A stretch of 64,000 bases of DNA from Ensifer adhaerens (GTDB lineage Bacteria; Pseudomonadota; Alphaproteobacteria; Rhizobiales; Rhizobiaceae). The notes under the pieces were generated by a model. That model ran no database searches. It was not told where the DNA came from and saw only the letters and a program-made list of their open reading frames with translations. Below, one piece after another: positions 33,112 through 42,694 of the stretch (positions are counted from its first letter, which is position 1; each line of letters opens with the position of its first letter). The position numbers and the translations under genes are program-made. The stretch lies in NCBI RefSeq assembly GCF_028993555.1, contig NZ_CP118610.1:2480001-2544000 (forward strand), in the 5' to 3' direction.

Positions 33112-34020
33112 ATGGCCTTCACATTTCGACAGTTGCAGTATTTCGTCGCCGTCGCCGAACAGGGTTCGATCACCCGTGCGGCACAGAACCTCTCGATCTC
33201 GCAATCCTCGATCACCGAAGCGATCAAGGAGCTGGAAGGCGATCTCGGCGTCGAGCTCTTCGACCGGCATCCGCGCGGCCTGTCGATCACCCACAATGGC
33301 CACCAGTTCCTGCGCCACGCCACCAAGATCCTCGCCAATGTCTCCGACGCCCGGCGCAGCTTTTCCGACAGCCGCGAAGAGACCGGCGGCAAGCTCAATC
33401 TCGGTGTTACCTCGCTGGTTGCCGGTTACGTGCTCTCCGATCTGCTCGCCCGCTATCGCCGCGCCTGCCCCGGCGTCGAAGTCAGCGCCATCGAGGACAA
33501 CGGCTCCTATCTCGAACATCTCTTGATCGGCGGCGAGCTCGACGTCGCCGTCATGGTCATCTCCAACCTGCGCGATCGCATGGCACTGCAGGCCGAAATC
33601 CTCGAAACCTCGCCCTATCGCCTGTGGCTGCCGATCGGACATCCCTTGGTCAGTGCCGACATCATCTCCGTCAGCGATATCGCCAAGGAACCGCTGATCA
33701 TGCTGACGGTGGATGAAATCGAGGAGAACACCGGCAAGCTTTTGACCGCACTCGGCGCCCGCCCGCACGTGGCGTTCCGCACCCGGTCCGTGGAAGCGGT
33801 GCGCAGCCTGGTCGCAACAGGCGCCGGGATCGCACTGCTGCCGGATCTCGTCTACCGCCCCTGGTCGCTTGAAGGCGACCGCATCGAAAGCCGCGATGTT
33901 TCGGGCGCGCTCCCCGTCGTGCAGGTCGGCATGGTCTGGCGCAAGGGTTCCGGGCTGCCGCAATCGGCACGCGATTTCGTCGGCATCGCCGAGGCGCTTC
34001 GAAGCGCCCGCCCGCGCTAA
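33112..34020 (+). CDS. LysR-family transcription regulator
   Basis: A 302-residue protein of normal LysR length: wHTH FTFRQLQYFVAVAEQGSITRAAQNLSISQSSITEAIKELEGDLGVELFDRHPRGLSIT at 2-59, then a two-lobed effector domain (LNLGVTSLVAGYVLSDLLARY...). It is followed on the same strand by the polyamine-type ABC operon 160 bp later, and is its likely regulator. A TCGGA-AAA-TCCGA dyad at 34065-34077 lies in the gap. The divergent esterase gene is an alternative target. Confidence 0.9.
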   Translation: MAFTFRQLQYFVAVAEQGSITRAAQNLSISQSSITEAIKELEGDLGVELFDRHPRGLSITHNGHQFLRHATKILANVSDARRSFSDSREETGGKLNLGVTSLVAGYVLSDLLARYRRACPGVEVSAIEDNGSYLEHLLIGGELDVAVMVISNLRDRMALQAEILETSPYRLWLPIGHPLVSADIISVSDIAKEPLIMLTVDEIEENTGKLLTALGARPHVAFRTRSVEAVRSLVATGAGIALLPDLVYRPWSLEGDRIESRDVSGALPVVQVGMVWRKGSGLPQSARDFVGIAEALRSARPR

Positions 34021-34064
34021 CCCGCTGGTTTTTCTTGCTTTCAGGCGATTTCACGAGTTTGATA

Positions 34065-34077
34065 TCGGAAAATCCGA
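34065..34077. promoter_or_regulatory. TCGGA-N3-TCCGA dyad upstream of the polyamine-type ABC operon
   Basis: A short perfect dyad in the promoter region between the LysR gene and the binding-protein gene. Its short arms make it only a weak operator candidate. Confidence 0.25.
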
Positions 34078-34180
34078 AAGCGTCATTCTGTTTAATGAAT
34101 TTGCGAATACGGTGAAACCAAGGCACGCTTCATTCTGGGAACGAAGCCGCAAAACGCGGCTCAAAACTGGGAGAATTCAG

Positions 34181-35341
34181 ATGAAGCAGATGCTCAAATC
34201 CTGCACGGCATTGACCCTGTCGCTCGGCCTTGTCGCCCCGGCATTCGCGCAGGAGCCGCTGAAGGAACTCGGCAAGGGTGAAGGCGAACTCTCCATCGTC
34301 GCCTGGGCCGGCTACATCGAGCGCGGCGAGACCGACAAGAGCTACGACTGGGTCACGGATTTCGAAAAGCAGACGGGCTGCAAGGTCTCGGTGAAGACGG
34401 CCGCCACCTCGGACGAAATGGTGGCGCTGATGAACGAAGGCGGCTTCGACCTCGTCACCGCCTCGGGCGACGCCTCGCTCCGCCTGGTTGCCGGCAAGCG
34501 CGTCCAGCCGATCAACACCGATCTCATCCCCAGCTGGAAGACCATCGACGAGCGCATGCAGAACGCGCCGTGGTTCACGGTCAACGGCGTGCACTACGGC
34601 ACGCCCTATGTCTGGGGCCCGAACGTGCTGATGTACAACAAGGACGCCTTCAAGGGCGACGCGCCGAAGAGCTGGAACGTCGTCTTCGAGGAAATGAACC
34701 TGCCCGACGGCAAGTCCAACAAGGGCCGCGTCCAGGCCTATGACGGCCCGATCCACGTGGCGGACGCTGCCAACTACCTGATGGCGCACAAGCCGGACCT
34801 CGGCATCAAGGATCCCTACGAACTCAACGAAGATCAATACAAGGCGGCCCTCGAGCTGCTTCGCGGCCAGCGCAAGCTGGTCGGCCGTTACTGGCACGAC
34901 GCGATGATCCAGATCGACGACTTCAAGAACGAAGGCGTCGTCGCCTCCGGCTCCTGGCCGTTCCAGGTCAACCTGATGGAAGCCGAAAAGCTCCCGATCG
35001 CCTCGACTATTCCGGAAGAAGGCGTGACCGGGTGGGCCGACACGACTATGCTGCACGCCGATAGCCAGCATCCGAACTGCGCCTATATGTGGATGGAGCA
35101 CTCGCTGTCGCCGAAGGTTCAGGGCGACGTTTCCGCCTGGTTCGGCGCCAACCCGTCCGTCGGCGCAGCCTGCAAGGGCAACGAGCTTCTGACCGATGCC
35201 GGCTGCAAGACCAACGGCTACGAGGACTTCGACAAGGTCAAGTTCTGGAAGACACCGGTGACGAAGTGCGCAAGCCAGGGTGAATGCGTGCCCTATCACC
35301 GCTGGGTATCCGACTATATCGGCGTGATCGGCGGCCGCTGA
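34181..35341 (+). CDS. ABC substrate-binding protein, PotD/spermidine-putrescine type
   Basis: The ATG at 34181 starts a 386-residue exported protein with a Sec signal (MKQMLKSCTALTLSLGLVAPAFAQE). The mature sequence ELSIVAWAGYIERG, SGDASLRLVAGKRVQPINTDLIPSW and YGTPYVWGPNVLMYNKDAF is typical of the polyamine-binding family. Four C-terminal Cys residues (AACKGNELLTDAGCKTNG, TKCASQGECVPY) suggest two disulfides. The ATPase and two permeases follow on the same strand. An aminobutyraldehyde-type dehydrogenase at the operon end fits putrescine or a related amine as ligand. Confidence 0.9.
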   Translation: MKQMLKSCTALTLSLGLVAPAFAQEPLKELGKGEGELSIVAWAGYIERGETDKSYDWVTDFEKQTGCKVSVKTAATSDEMVALMNEGGFDLVTASGDASLRLVAGKRVQPINTDLIPSWKTIDERMQNAPWFTVNGVHYGTPYVWGPNVLMYNKDAFKGDAPKSWNVVFEEMNLPDGKSNKGRVQAYDGPIHVADAANYLMAHKPDLGIKDPYELNEDQYKAALELLRGQRKLVGRYWHDAMIQIDDFKNEGVVASGSWPFQVNLMEAEKLPIASTIPEEGVTGWADTTMLHADSQHPNCAYMWMEHSLSPKVQGDVSAWFGANPSVGAACKGNELLTDAGCKTNGYEDFDKVKFWKTPVTKCASQGECVPYHRWVSDYIGVIGGR

Positions 35342-35369
35342 GCCGTCGCGACATATCGCAAGCATTTGC

Positions 35370-35580
35370 CCCTCACCCTGACCCTCTCCCCACGTGGGGA
35401 GAGGGAATGCCCTCGGCCAATCCGCAGGGCGTGACCTTGAGGCAAGAGGCCCGCCGCACGTCCCCTTCGCCCCGCTTGCGGGGAAAAGGTGCCCGGCAGG
35501 GCGGATGAGGGGCCCTTCCCTCGCCGTGGGGATGAGGGGCGCTTCCCCTCACCGCGGGAATGAGGGGCCACACTTTCTGG
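35370..35580. repeat. Rhizobial intergenic mosaic/REP-like element, copy 1
   Basis: The 249-bp gap between the binding protein and ATPase genes is filled with palindromes. A perfect 24-bp dyad at 35382-35405 is centred on CACGTG with arms CCCTCTCCCC / GGGGAGAGGG. Further GGGGAA- and GAGGGGC-rich dyads run to 35573. The block shares CTTGAGGCA, a CGGAT-A-GGGGC core and CTTCCCTCGC with the copy at 45845-46010. It resembles RIME-type elements; in this place it may separate binding-protein from ATPase expression. Confidence 0.65.
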
Positions 35581-35590
35581 AGTATCTTGA

Positions 35591-36589
35591 ATGACCACCG
35601 CCGTTCTCTTCGACAATGTTTCCCGCCACTTCGGCGCCGTGCGCGCCGTCGATGGCGTGAACCTCGAGATTGCCGAGGGCGAGTTCTTCGCCATGCTCGG
35701 CCCCTCCGGCTCGGGCAAGACCACGTGTCTCCGCCTGATGGCCGGCTTCGAGCAACCGACCGGCGGCCATATCGAAATCTTCGGCGAAACGGCCGAGGGT
35801 GTTCCGCCCTACAGGCGCAGCGTCAACACCGTCTTCCAAGATTACGCCCTCTTCCCGCACCTTTCGATCCTCGACAATGTCGCCTACGGGCTGATGGTCA
35901 AGGGTGTCGGCCGCGAGGAGCGGCGCAAGGCGGCCGAAGACGCGCTCGCCATGGTCAAGCTGCCGGGCTACGGCACCCGCCGCCCCGGCCAGCTCTCCGG
36001 CGGCCAGCGCCAGCGCGTCGCGCTCGCTCGTGCGCTCGTCAACAAGCCCAAGGTTCTGCTCCTCGACGAGCCGCTCGGCGCGCTGGACCTGAAGCTGCGA
36101 GAGCAGATGCAGGAGGAACTGAAGAGCCTGCAGAAATCGCTCGGCATCACCTTCGTCTTCGTCACCCACGACCAGGGCGAGGCCCTGTCGATGGCCGACC
36201 GCATCGCCGTCTTCAACGACGGACGCATCCAGCAGCTCGGCCGCCCGGAAGACGTCTACAAGCAGCCAAAGACCCGTTTTGTCGCCGATTTCGTCGGCTC
36301 GTCCAACGTGCTGCCCGCCAAGCTTTGCCAGCGCCTCGGGTTGAAGGCGCCATTCGCCAGCTTGCGCCCGGAAGCGATCGCCATCGCAGCACCCGCCAAT
36401 GGCGCGCTCAGCCTGACGGGCACCGTCGCCGCCCATAGCTTCCTCGGCGCCGTAAACCGCGTTGTCGTCGATGTCGATGGCGCCCGTGTCGCCGTCGCCA
36501 GCCCCGCAGCCCTTGCCGTCCCGGCCCTCGGCAGCCCCGTCACCATCAGCTTCGCCGCACACGAGCTGCACCCGATGGAGGACGCATGA
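35591..36589 (+). CDS. ABC transporter ATPase, PotA type
   Basis: A 332-residue protein: Walker A GPSGSGKTT (38-46), Q-loop FQDYALFPHLSI, signature LSGGQRQRVALARALV, Walker B VLLLDEPLGALD and switch His in VTHDQGEAL. A C-terminal regulatory TOBE-type domain follows from about 235. It overlaps the downstream permease by 4 bp and energises it. Confidence 0.93.
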   Translation: MTTAVLFDNVSRHFGAVRAVDGVNLEIAEGEFFAMLGPSGSGKTTCLRLMAGFEQPTGGHIEIFGETAEGVPPYRRSVNTVFQDYALFPHLSILDNVAYGLMVKGVGREERRKAAEDALAMVKLPGYGTRRPGQLSGGQRQRVALARALVNKPKVLLLDEPLGALDLKLREQMQEELKSLQKSLGITFVFVTHDQGEALSMADRIAVFNDGRIQQLGRPEDVYKQPKTRFVADFVGSSNVLPAKLCQRLGLKAPFASLRPEAIAIAAPANGALSLTGTVAAHSFLGAVNRVVVDVDGARVAVASPAALAVPALGSPVTISFAAHELHPMEDA

Positions 36590-37536
36590 CCGCCTTTGCC
36601 GAACCCCTCGTCCTGCCCAAACGCCGCGGCCCCGCCGGCCGCCTGTCGGACTTCTTCTGGCGCCATCCGCATCTGCTTTTGACGCTGATGCTCGCGCCGC
36701 CGCTCCTCTGGCTCGGCGTCGTCTATCTCGGCTCGCTGTTTGCGCTGTTGCTGCAGAGCTTCTTTTCGATCGACGACTTCTCGGGCCTGATCAATTACGA
36801 ATTCACGTTTGCGACCTATCGCCAACTCCTCAGCGAAACCAATCTCGATATCATCCTGCGCACCGTCCTGATGGCGGCGACCGTCACGCTCGCCTCCGCC
36901 GTCATCGCCTTCCCCATCGCCTATTATGCGGCGCGCTATGCGCAGGGGAAATGGAAGGTGCTGTTCTATCTCGGCGTCATGCTGCCGCTCTGGTCGAGCT
37001 ATCTCGTCAAGATCTACGCCTGGAAGCTGATTCTTGCCAAGGAAGGCATCCTCACCTGGTTCTTCGAGAAGCTGCACCTGCTCTGGCTGCTCGACGCCTG
37101 GCTGGCGCTGCCCGTGGTCGGCGGCAACTCGCTTTCGGTCAGCTACACCGGCACCTTCATCGTCTTCGTCTATGTCTGGCTGCCCTTCATGATCCTGCCG
37201 ATCCAGGCAGCACTCGAGCGCGTGCAGGGCAACCTGATCGAAGCCTCCTCCGACCTCGGCGGCACGCCGGCCCAGACCTTCCGCTACGTGCTTTTCCCGC
37301 TGGCGCTGCCCGGCATCGTCGCCGGTTCGATCTTCACGTTTTCGCTGACGCTCGGCGACTACATCATTCCGCAGATCGTCGGCTCGTCGCGCCTCTTCAT
37401 CGGCCAGGCGGTCTATGCCCAGCAGGGCACCGCCGGCAACATCCCGCTCGCCGCCGCCTTTACCGTGGTGCCGATCGTCATCATGGGCGCCTATCTCTTC
37501 GTCGCCAAACGCATGGGGGCCTTCGATGCGCTCTGA
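36586..37536 (+). CDS. ABC transporter permease, PotB type
   Basis: A 316-residue inner-membrane protein with six helices (first: [31 protein letters not shown], about 26-56). The coupling loop [27 protein letters not shown] near 219 is the family EAA motif. It has a 4-bp overlap with the ATPase and an 11-bp overlap with the next permease. Confidence 0.92.
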   Translation: MTAFAEPLVLPKRRGPAGRLSDFFWRHPHLLLTLMLAPPLLWLGVVYLGSLFALLLQSFFSIDDFSGLINYEFTFATYRQLLSETNLDIILRTVLMAATVTLASAVIAFPIAYYAARYAQGKWKVLFYLGVMLPLWSSYLVKIYAWKLILAKEGILTWFFEKLHLLWLLDAWLALPVVGGNSLSVSYTGTFIVFVYVWLPFMILPIQAALERVQGNLIEASSDLGGTPAQTFRYVLFPLALPGIVAGSIFTFSLTLGDYIIPQIVGSSRLFIGQAVYAQQGTAGNIPLAAAFTVVPIVIMGAYLFVAKRMGAFDAL

Positions 37537-38338
37537 ACGCAACCGCTCGCCGATGGGCCTGAAGATCGCGGCCGGCGTCGGCCTCGCCTTCCTGCACCTG
37601 CCGATCCTCTTGATCTTCCTCTACGCGTTTACGACAGAGGAAAAGAGCTATCAGTTCCCGCCGCCAGGGCTGACGACGCAATGGTTTGCCGTTGCCTGGA
37701 ACAGGCCCGACGTCTGGGCCGCACTGATGCTCTCGGTCAAGGTCGCCTCGATCGCGACCGCCGTCGCGCTGGTGCTCGGCACGCTCTGCGCCGCCGCCGT
37801 CAGCCAGACGCGCTTCTTCGGTCGCGAGACGGTCTCGCTGCTCGTCATCCTGCCGATCGCGCTTCCCGGCATCATCACCGGCATTGCGCTTCGCTCCGCC
37901 TTTTCGATGGCCGACATCCCCTTCTCGTTCTGGACCATCGTGCTCGGCCACGCGACCTTCTGCATCGTCGTCGTCTACAACAATGCCGTCGCCCGCTTCC
38001 GGCGGATTTCCGGCTCGCTGATCGAGGCATCGATGGACCTCGGCGCCGACGGCTTCCAGACCTTCCGCCACATCATCCTGCCGAACATCGGCACGGCGCT
38101 TCTGGCCGGCGGCATGCTCGCCTTCGCGCTGTCCTTCGACGAGGTGATCGTCACCACCTTCACCGCCGGCCAGCAGTCGACCCTGCCGATCTGGATGCTC
38201 GAAGAGTTGATCCGCCCGCGCCAGCGGCCCGTGACCAACGTGGTCGCCATGGCCGTGGTGCTCGTCACCTTCCTGCCGATCCTCGGCGCCTACTACCTCA
38301 CCCGCGATGGCGACCAGATCGCCGGCGCCGGCAAATAA
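37526..38338 (+). CDS. ABC transporter permease, PotC type
   Basis: The start at 37526 ([11 protein letters not shown]) overlaps the end of the PotB-type gene; a longer frame from 37415 is out of keeping with the family. The 270-residue product has six helices and the loop [23 protein letters not shown]. The segment [16 protein letters not shown], read here as [13 protein letters not shown], is a PotC hallmark. It completes the importer. Confidence 0.92.
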   Translation: MRSERNRSPMGLKIAAGVGLAFLHLPILLIFLYAFTTEEKSYQFPPPGLTTQWFAVAWNRPDVWAALMLSVKVASIATAVALVLGTLCAAAVSQTRFFGRETVSLLVILPIALPGIITGIALRSAFSMADIPFSFWTIVLGHATFCIVVVYNNAVARFRRISGSLIEASMDLGADGFQTFRHIILPNIGTALLAGGMLAFALSFDEVIVTTFTAGQQSTLPIWMLEELIRPRQRPVTNVVAMAVVLVTFLPILGAYYLTRDGDQIAGAGK

Positions 38339-38362
38339 CTCGACTTTCAAGGGAGAACAGAC

Positions 38363-39790
38363 ATGGACACCCAACTGCTGATCGGTTCGCGCTTCGAGGC
38401 CGGAACCGAGGCCGACGAACACATCCTGAACCCGCGGACGGGCGGCAAGATCGTCGACCTGCCGGAAGCCTCGCATGCTCAGGTCGAGGCAGCCGTCGAC
38501 GCGGCCGAGCAGGCGTTTACCAGCTGGTCGCAGACCACGCCCGGCGAGCGCTCCAACTATCTCCTGAAAATCGCCGACGCGATCGAGAAGGATGCGGACG
38601 GTTTTGCAGCGCTCGAAGCGCTCAACTGCGGCAAGCCGATCAATGCGGTGAAGAACGACGAACTGCCGGCCATCGTCGACTGCTGGCGCTTTTTTGCCGG
38701 CGCGGTGCGCAACCTGCACGCGCCGACATCAGGTGAGTATCTGCCGGGCCACACCTCGATGATCCGCCGCGACCCGATCGGTATCGTCGGCTCGATCGCG
38801 CCCTGGAACTACCCGCTGATGATGATGGCCTGGAAGCTGGCGCCGGCGATCGCCGGCGGCAACACCGTCGTCTTCAAGCCGTCCGAGCAGACGCCACTGA
38901 CGGCGCTGAAGCTCGCGCGCGTGCTCGCCGACATCCTGCCCGAAGGCGTGGTCAACGTCGTTTCCGGCCGTGGGGAGACCGTCGGCAACGCGCTGATCAA
39001 CCACCCGAAGATCTCGATGGTCTCGATCACCGGCGATATCGCCACCGGCAAGAAGGTGCTGGCCGCTGCCGCCAAGACCGTCAAGCGCACCCATCTGGAA
39101 CTCGGCGGCAAGGCTCCTGTCATCGTCTATGACGACGCCGATCTGGAAGCCGTGGTCAACGGCATCCGCACCTTCGGCTATTACAATGCCGGCCAGGACT
39201 GCACCGCCGCCTGCCGCATCTATGCCGAGGCCGGCATCTACGAAAAGCTGGTCGCCGACCTCACGTCGGCCGTCTCGACCATCCGCTACAACCTCGCCGA
39301 CGACACCGAAAACGAGATCGGCCCGCTGATCTCGCGCCGCCAGCGCGACCGTGTCGCAAGCTTCGTCGAGCGCGCTGCCGACCAGAAGCACATCGAGATC
39401 ACCACCGGCGGTGCCGCCGGCAGTTCGGACGGCTTCTTCTTCCAGCCGACGGTCGTGGCCGGCGCCACCCAGGAAGACGAGATCGTGCGCCGCGAAGTCT
39501 TCGGTCCCGTCGTCTCCGTCACCCGCTTTACCGGCAAGGACGATGCGATCGCCTGGGCCAATGACAGCGACTATGGCCTTGCCTCCTCCGTCTGGACCAA
39601 GGACATCTCCCGGGCGATGAAGGCGGCGTCCCGCCTGCAATACGGCTGCACCTGGATCAACACCCACTTCATGCTGACCAACGAGATGCCGCATGGCGGC
39701 GTCAAGCAGTCGGGCTACGGCAAGGACATGTCGGTCTACGCGCTCGAAGACTACACCGCCGTTCGCCACATCATGATCAACCACGGCTGA
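38363..39790 (+). CDS. NAD-dependent aldehyde dehydrogenase, gamma-aminobutyraldehyde type
   Basis: A 475-residue ALDH: cofactor and general-base region [16 protein letters not shown] (catalytic Glu), nucleophile Cys near 278 in [13 protein letters not shown], and C-terminal [20 protein letters not shown], rather than NxGQVC, is typical of aminobutyraldehyde and related aminoaldehyde dehydrogenases (PatD/Prr group). It starts 24 bp after the polyamine importer, so it probably oxidises 4-aminobutyraldehyde, from putrescine, to GABA. Betaine aldehyde is a possible side substrate. Confidence 0.88.
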   Translation: MDTQLLIGSRFEAGTEADEHILNPRTGGKIVDLPEASHAQVEAAVDAAEQAFTSWSQTTPGERSNYLLKIADAIEKDADGFAALEALNCGKPINAVKNDELPAIVDCWRFFAGAVRNLHAPTSGEYLPGHTSMIRRDPIGIVGSIAPWNYPLMMMAWKLAPAIAGGNTVVFKPSEQTPLTALKLARVLADILPEGVVNVVSGRGETVGNALINHPKISMVSITGDIATGKKVLAAAAKTVKRTHLELGGKAPVIVYDDADLEAVVNGIRTFGYYNAGQDCTAACRIYAEAGIYEKLVADLTSAVSTIRYNLADDTENEIGPLISRRQRDRVASFVERAADQKHIEITTGGAAGSSDGFFFQPTVVAGATQEDEIVRREVFGPVVSVTRFTGKDDAIAWANDSDYGLASSVWTKDISRAMKAASRLQYGCTWINTHFMLTNEMPHGGVKQSGYGKDMSVYALEDYTAVRHIMINHG

Positions 39791-39853
39791 CACCGCACTC
39801 AGGCGTGGTTCCGCAAAAGCATGCAAACAAAAACAAAACGGGAGGAGTTTGCC

Positions 39854-40348
39854 ATGTACCGTCGTCAATTGCTTGTTGCTGCTGGGGCGCTTAGCCTCAG
39901 CGCCCTCGTGCTCACGCCGGCGGCCTTCGCCGCCGAGGCGGCACCGGATGTGGTCGCGGCCTATGTCGCGGCTTGGAACGCCCATGACTCGGCCAAGGCA
40001 GCCTCCTATTTCGCCGACGACGTGACCTACTACGACGCGTCCGTCGGCAAGCCGGTCACCGGGAAAGACGCCGCCAAGACCGGCGTCATCGACAATTTCC
40101 TGAATGCCGTTCCCGACGTCGCGTGGACAATGAAGGGCGATGCCATCGCCGCCGGCGACAAGGTTTCCTTCGAATGGGAATTCTCCGGCACCAACACGGG
40201 CGCCTGGAGCGATGGCACGGCCGCGACGGGCAAGAGCTTCAAGATCACCGGAGCCTCGGTCTTCACGGTCAAGGACGGCAAGATCGCAACTCAAAGCGAT
40301 TATTATGACGCGCTCGGCTTCTACAAGCAGCTGGGCTTGATGCAATAG
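39854..40348 (+). CDS. Exported SnoaL-like / NTF2-fold protein
   Basis: The start at 39854 has GGGAGGAG 6 bp upstream. The 164-residue product has a signal peptide (LLVAAGALSLSALVLTPAAFAAE) and a SnoaL-like domain (DVVAAYVAAWNAHDSAKAASYFADDVTYYDASVG, FKITGASVFTVKDGKIATQSDYYD). Such domains bind small molecules or act as cyclases and isomerases. It follows the aldehyde dehydrogenase by 63 bp. The function here is unknown. Confidence 0.8.
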   Translation: MYRRQLLVAAGALSLSALVLTPAAFAAEAAPDVVAAYVAAWNAHDSAKAASYFADDVTYYDASVGKPVTGKDAAKTGVIDNFLNAVPDVAWTMKGDAIAAGDKVSFEWEFSGTNTGAWSDGTAATGKSFKITGASVFTVKDGKIATQSDYYDALGFYKQLGLMQ

Positions 40349-40429
40349 GCGGCGCACAGCCTGCGTTCCGACGCTTCAACGGCCGCAGGCTTCGGCTTGC
40401 GGCTTCCCGCGCCTTTTGCTCGCAAATCA

Positions 40430-40444
40430 TGATTGCAAAACTCA
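40430..40444. promoter_or_regulatory. Iron-responsive (IRO/RirA-type) box, TGA-N9-TCA
   Basis: TGATTGCAAAACTCA fits the rhizobial RirA-box core TGA-N9-TCA. It lies 71 bp before the fhuF-like gene, whose product and partner handle ferric siderophores, so iron repression by RirA is expected. Confidence 0.55.
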
Positions 40445-40470
40445 TAAATGACTTGCGTCGCGCAAAATCT

Positions 40471-40485
40471 TGAGTAACACGATCA
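40471..40485. promoter_or_regulatory. Second IRO/RirA-type box, TGA-N9-TCA
   Basis: TGAGTAACACGATCA is a second match to TGA-N9-TCA, 41 bp after the first and 30 bp before the gene start. Two boxes in one short upstream region make a chance match less likely. Confidence 0.5.
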
Positions 40486-40514
40486 CCTTATGAGTTTCTG
40501 ACCGCGCTCAGAAG

Positions 40515-41345
40515 GTGTTGCATGCTTGCGGGATGGCGTTCTTCCACGGCTGGGTTTTCGATCGGGCTTGCCCGGATGCGGATGACGTCATGACGGCTGC
40601 CGCTTCCGAACCGGTCGTCGCAACGGGCGGCCCCAAGGCGCTATCCGCCGCCTTTGCCGGCACCCATGCCTGGTGCAACGAGAAGATGGTGCTTTCGGAT
40701 GAACTCTCCGACGGCGTGGCGCTGCCGGACTTCTTCGCTTCCGGCGCCTTCGACAGAGCGCTCGACATCTACACGGAAAAATCCGGCGCCAGCGACCGGC
40801 GCGCCGTCGCCTCCATGTGGTCGCTCTACTATTTCTCTAGCCTCACCATCCCCTATCTGGTGGCGCGCGTCCTTGACCATCAGGTGCTGCCTGTCACCTT
40901 CGATCGGATGAAAGTGGCGCTTGCCGAAGATGGCCTGCCCCGGACCTTCGGCGTCGCAACGTCGGGTGACTGGCAAGACACCGACGACGCCGATGTTTTC
41001 GCAACGCTTGGCCCCCTGATGCAGGGGCATCTGCGGGAGGTCGTCGGCTACCTCAAGTCCGTCGGCGGCATCGCCCCGAAACTCGCCTGGAACAATGCGC
41101 TCGTCTATATCGACTATGCGCTCAGGGCCTCCGGTATCGAGCCGCTGAACGCCCAGGCCGATGCGCTCATCGGCAGCAAATCCCTGCCGGACGGCACGCC
41201 CAACCCCTTCTTCGATTGCCTGCGCCACGAGGAAGACGACGGTGCCCGCGTCTGCCGGCGCAAGATCTGCTGCCTGCGTTATCTGCTGCCCGGCGTGCCA
41301 AGCTGCGGCAGCCTCTGCGCCCTTCCCAGCCAAAGGAACCAATAG
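40515..41345 (+). CDS. fhuF: Siderophore-iron reductase, FhuF-like
   Basis: A 276-residue protein whose C-terminal cysteine cluster ICCLRYLLPGVPSCGSLC carries the Cys-Cys-x10-Cys-x3-Cys type pattern expected for the FhuF [2Fe-2S] site. The N-terminal helix-rich part (WSLYYFSSLTIPYLVARVL) matches the family. The enzyme reduces ferric siderophores in the cytoplasm to release iron. The start is unsure: GTG 40515 is given, ATG 40533 is possible, and neither has a strong ribosome site. Two TGA-N9-TCA boxes lie upstream and a ferrisiderophore-type binding protein gene begins 3 bp after the stop. Confidence 0.82.
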   Translation: MLHACGMAFFHGWVFDRACPDADDVMTAAASEPVVATGGPKALSAAFAGTHAWCNEKMVLSDELSDGVALPDFFASGAFDRALDIYTEKSGASDRRAVASMWSLYYFSSLTIPYLVARVLDHQVLPVTFDRMKVALAEDGLPRTFGVATSGDWQDTDDADVFATLGPLMQGHLREVVGYLKSVGGIAPKLAWNNALVYIDYALRASGIEPLNAQADALIGSKSLPDGTPNPFFDCLRHEEDDGARVCRRKICCLRYLLPGVPSCGSLCALPSQRNQ

Positions 41346-41348
41346 GTT

Positions 41349-42488
41349 TTGATTTTTCGCCGCTTCTTCCCGGCCGCCCTGCGGCTGATACTCGTTCTCG
41401 CCACCACCCTGCTCTTTGCCTTGTCCGCCCGCACCGAAGGCCACTGGCCGATGACCGTTACCGATGCGGTCGGGCGTGAGGTGACGATCCCGGCAAAGCC
41501 CAAGGCGATCCTTCTCGGCAGCGGCTTCAATCTCGTCGCGCTGTCGCTGATCCATCCCGATCCGGTCAGCCTGCTGGCGGGCTGGTCCGGTGACATGAAG
41601 GGCGACAATCCGGAAATCTACGAGAGCTTCCGGCGGAAGTTTCCTGATATCGCCGATGTCCCGCAGATCGACGACGGAACCGGCCCGGGCCTGTCCTTCG
41701 AGACGCTGCTGACGCTGAAGGCCGACCTTGCCATCCTCGCCAATTGGCAGGCCGACACCGAACCCGGCAAGCGTGCCATCGACTATCTGACCGGCATCGG
41801 CGTTCCCGTCATCGTCGTCGACTTCAACAACGATCCGCTGACGAGCACGCCGCGCATGATGCGTCTGCTCGGCAAGATCTTCGAAAGGGACGAACAGGCG
41901 GAAGCCTTCGCCCGGTTCTACGAGGACAAGCTGGCGCTCATTCAATCACGCGTCGCCACCAAACCCGAGCCGCGGCCGCTGGTGCTGATGGACGCCTTCC
42001 CCCAGGCCGACCGCTGCTGCTGGGCCTATGGCACCGGCGGTCTCGGCGAATTCCTGACGATCGCCGGTGGCCGCAACATTGCCGAAGGCGTGCTCCCCCG
42101 ACCGGGCGGCACGGTCAACGCCGAGGCGATCATGGCGGCAAACCCCGACATCTACATCGCGACCTCCTCGCCCGGCGGCAAATACGGCACGCTGTCGATC
42201 GGCCCCGGTGTCGGCGAGGACGAAGCGCAGCAGACGCTCGCCCGCACCATCGAGGCGCCCGCCCTGTCCAGCATCCGCGCCGTGCAGGAAAAGCGCGTCC
42301 ATGGTCTCTGGAACTTCTTCAACGCCATCCCGCTCAACATCATCGCCGCCGAAGCCTTCGCCACCTGGATCCGGCCGGACCTGTTTGGCGATCTCAACCC
42401 GAAGAAGAGCCTTGCCGAAATCAACACCCGGTTCGCCGCGGTTCCGTTCGAAGGCACCTATTGGGTGGATCTGAAACCGGCGGACTAG
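41349..42488 (+). CDS. ABC substrate-binding protein, ferric-siderophore (FecB/FhuD) type
   Basis: A 379-residue exported protein: hydrophobic signal region LRLILVLATTLLFALSART and mature PMTVTDAVGREVTIPAKPKAILLGSGFNLVALSLI, the usual opening of the type III binding-protein fold. The second half has GEFLTIAGGRNIAEGVLPRPGGTVNAEAIMAANPDIYIATSS. The start is a TTG 3 bp after fhuF, with only a weak AGG ahead of it, which suggests translational coupling. No cognate permease or ATPase is nearby; they must lie elsewhere. Confidence 0.82.
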   Translation: MIFRRFFPAALRLILVLATTLLFALSARTEGHWPMTVTDAVGREVTIPAKPKAILLGSGFNLVALSLIHPDPVSLLAGWSGDMKGDNPEIYESFRRKFPDIADVPQIDDGTGPGLSFETLLTLKADLAILANWQADTEPGKRAIDYLTGIGVPVIVVDFNNDPLTSTPRMMRLLGKIFERDEQAEAFARFYEDKLALIQSRVATKPEPRPLVLMDAFPQADRCCWAYGTGGLGEFLTIAGGRNIAEGVLPRPGGTVNAEAIMAANPDIYIATSSPGGKYGTLSIGPGVGEDEAQQTLARTIEAPALSSIRAVQEKRVHGLWNFFNAIPLNIIAAEAFATWIRPDLFGDLNPKKSLAEINTRFAAVPFEGTYWVDLKPAD

Positions 42489-42500
42489 TTTGCCGGCAAA
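42489..42500. terminator. Small palindrome directly after the siderophore SBP gene
   Basis: TTTGCCGGCAAA starts at the stop codon region and could form a short hairpin at the transcript end. It is weak. Confidence 0.25.
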
Positions 42501-42694
42501 AGGCCCATCATCGGCCAAATGGAACCATCGGCTGCTGCCTATGGTCGCGTGTTGTCAGCCGTCGGGCACCCTGTATAAGTGCCGTCACGGCCTCGACTAT
42601 TGAGGGCAGAGACCGTCTAACGCTTTGATCGGCTGCATGGTTTCCCTCTTGCATCGAATCCGATTCAAGGAATGATGCGGTGAGGAGGATCCGG

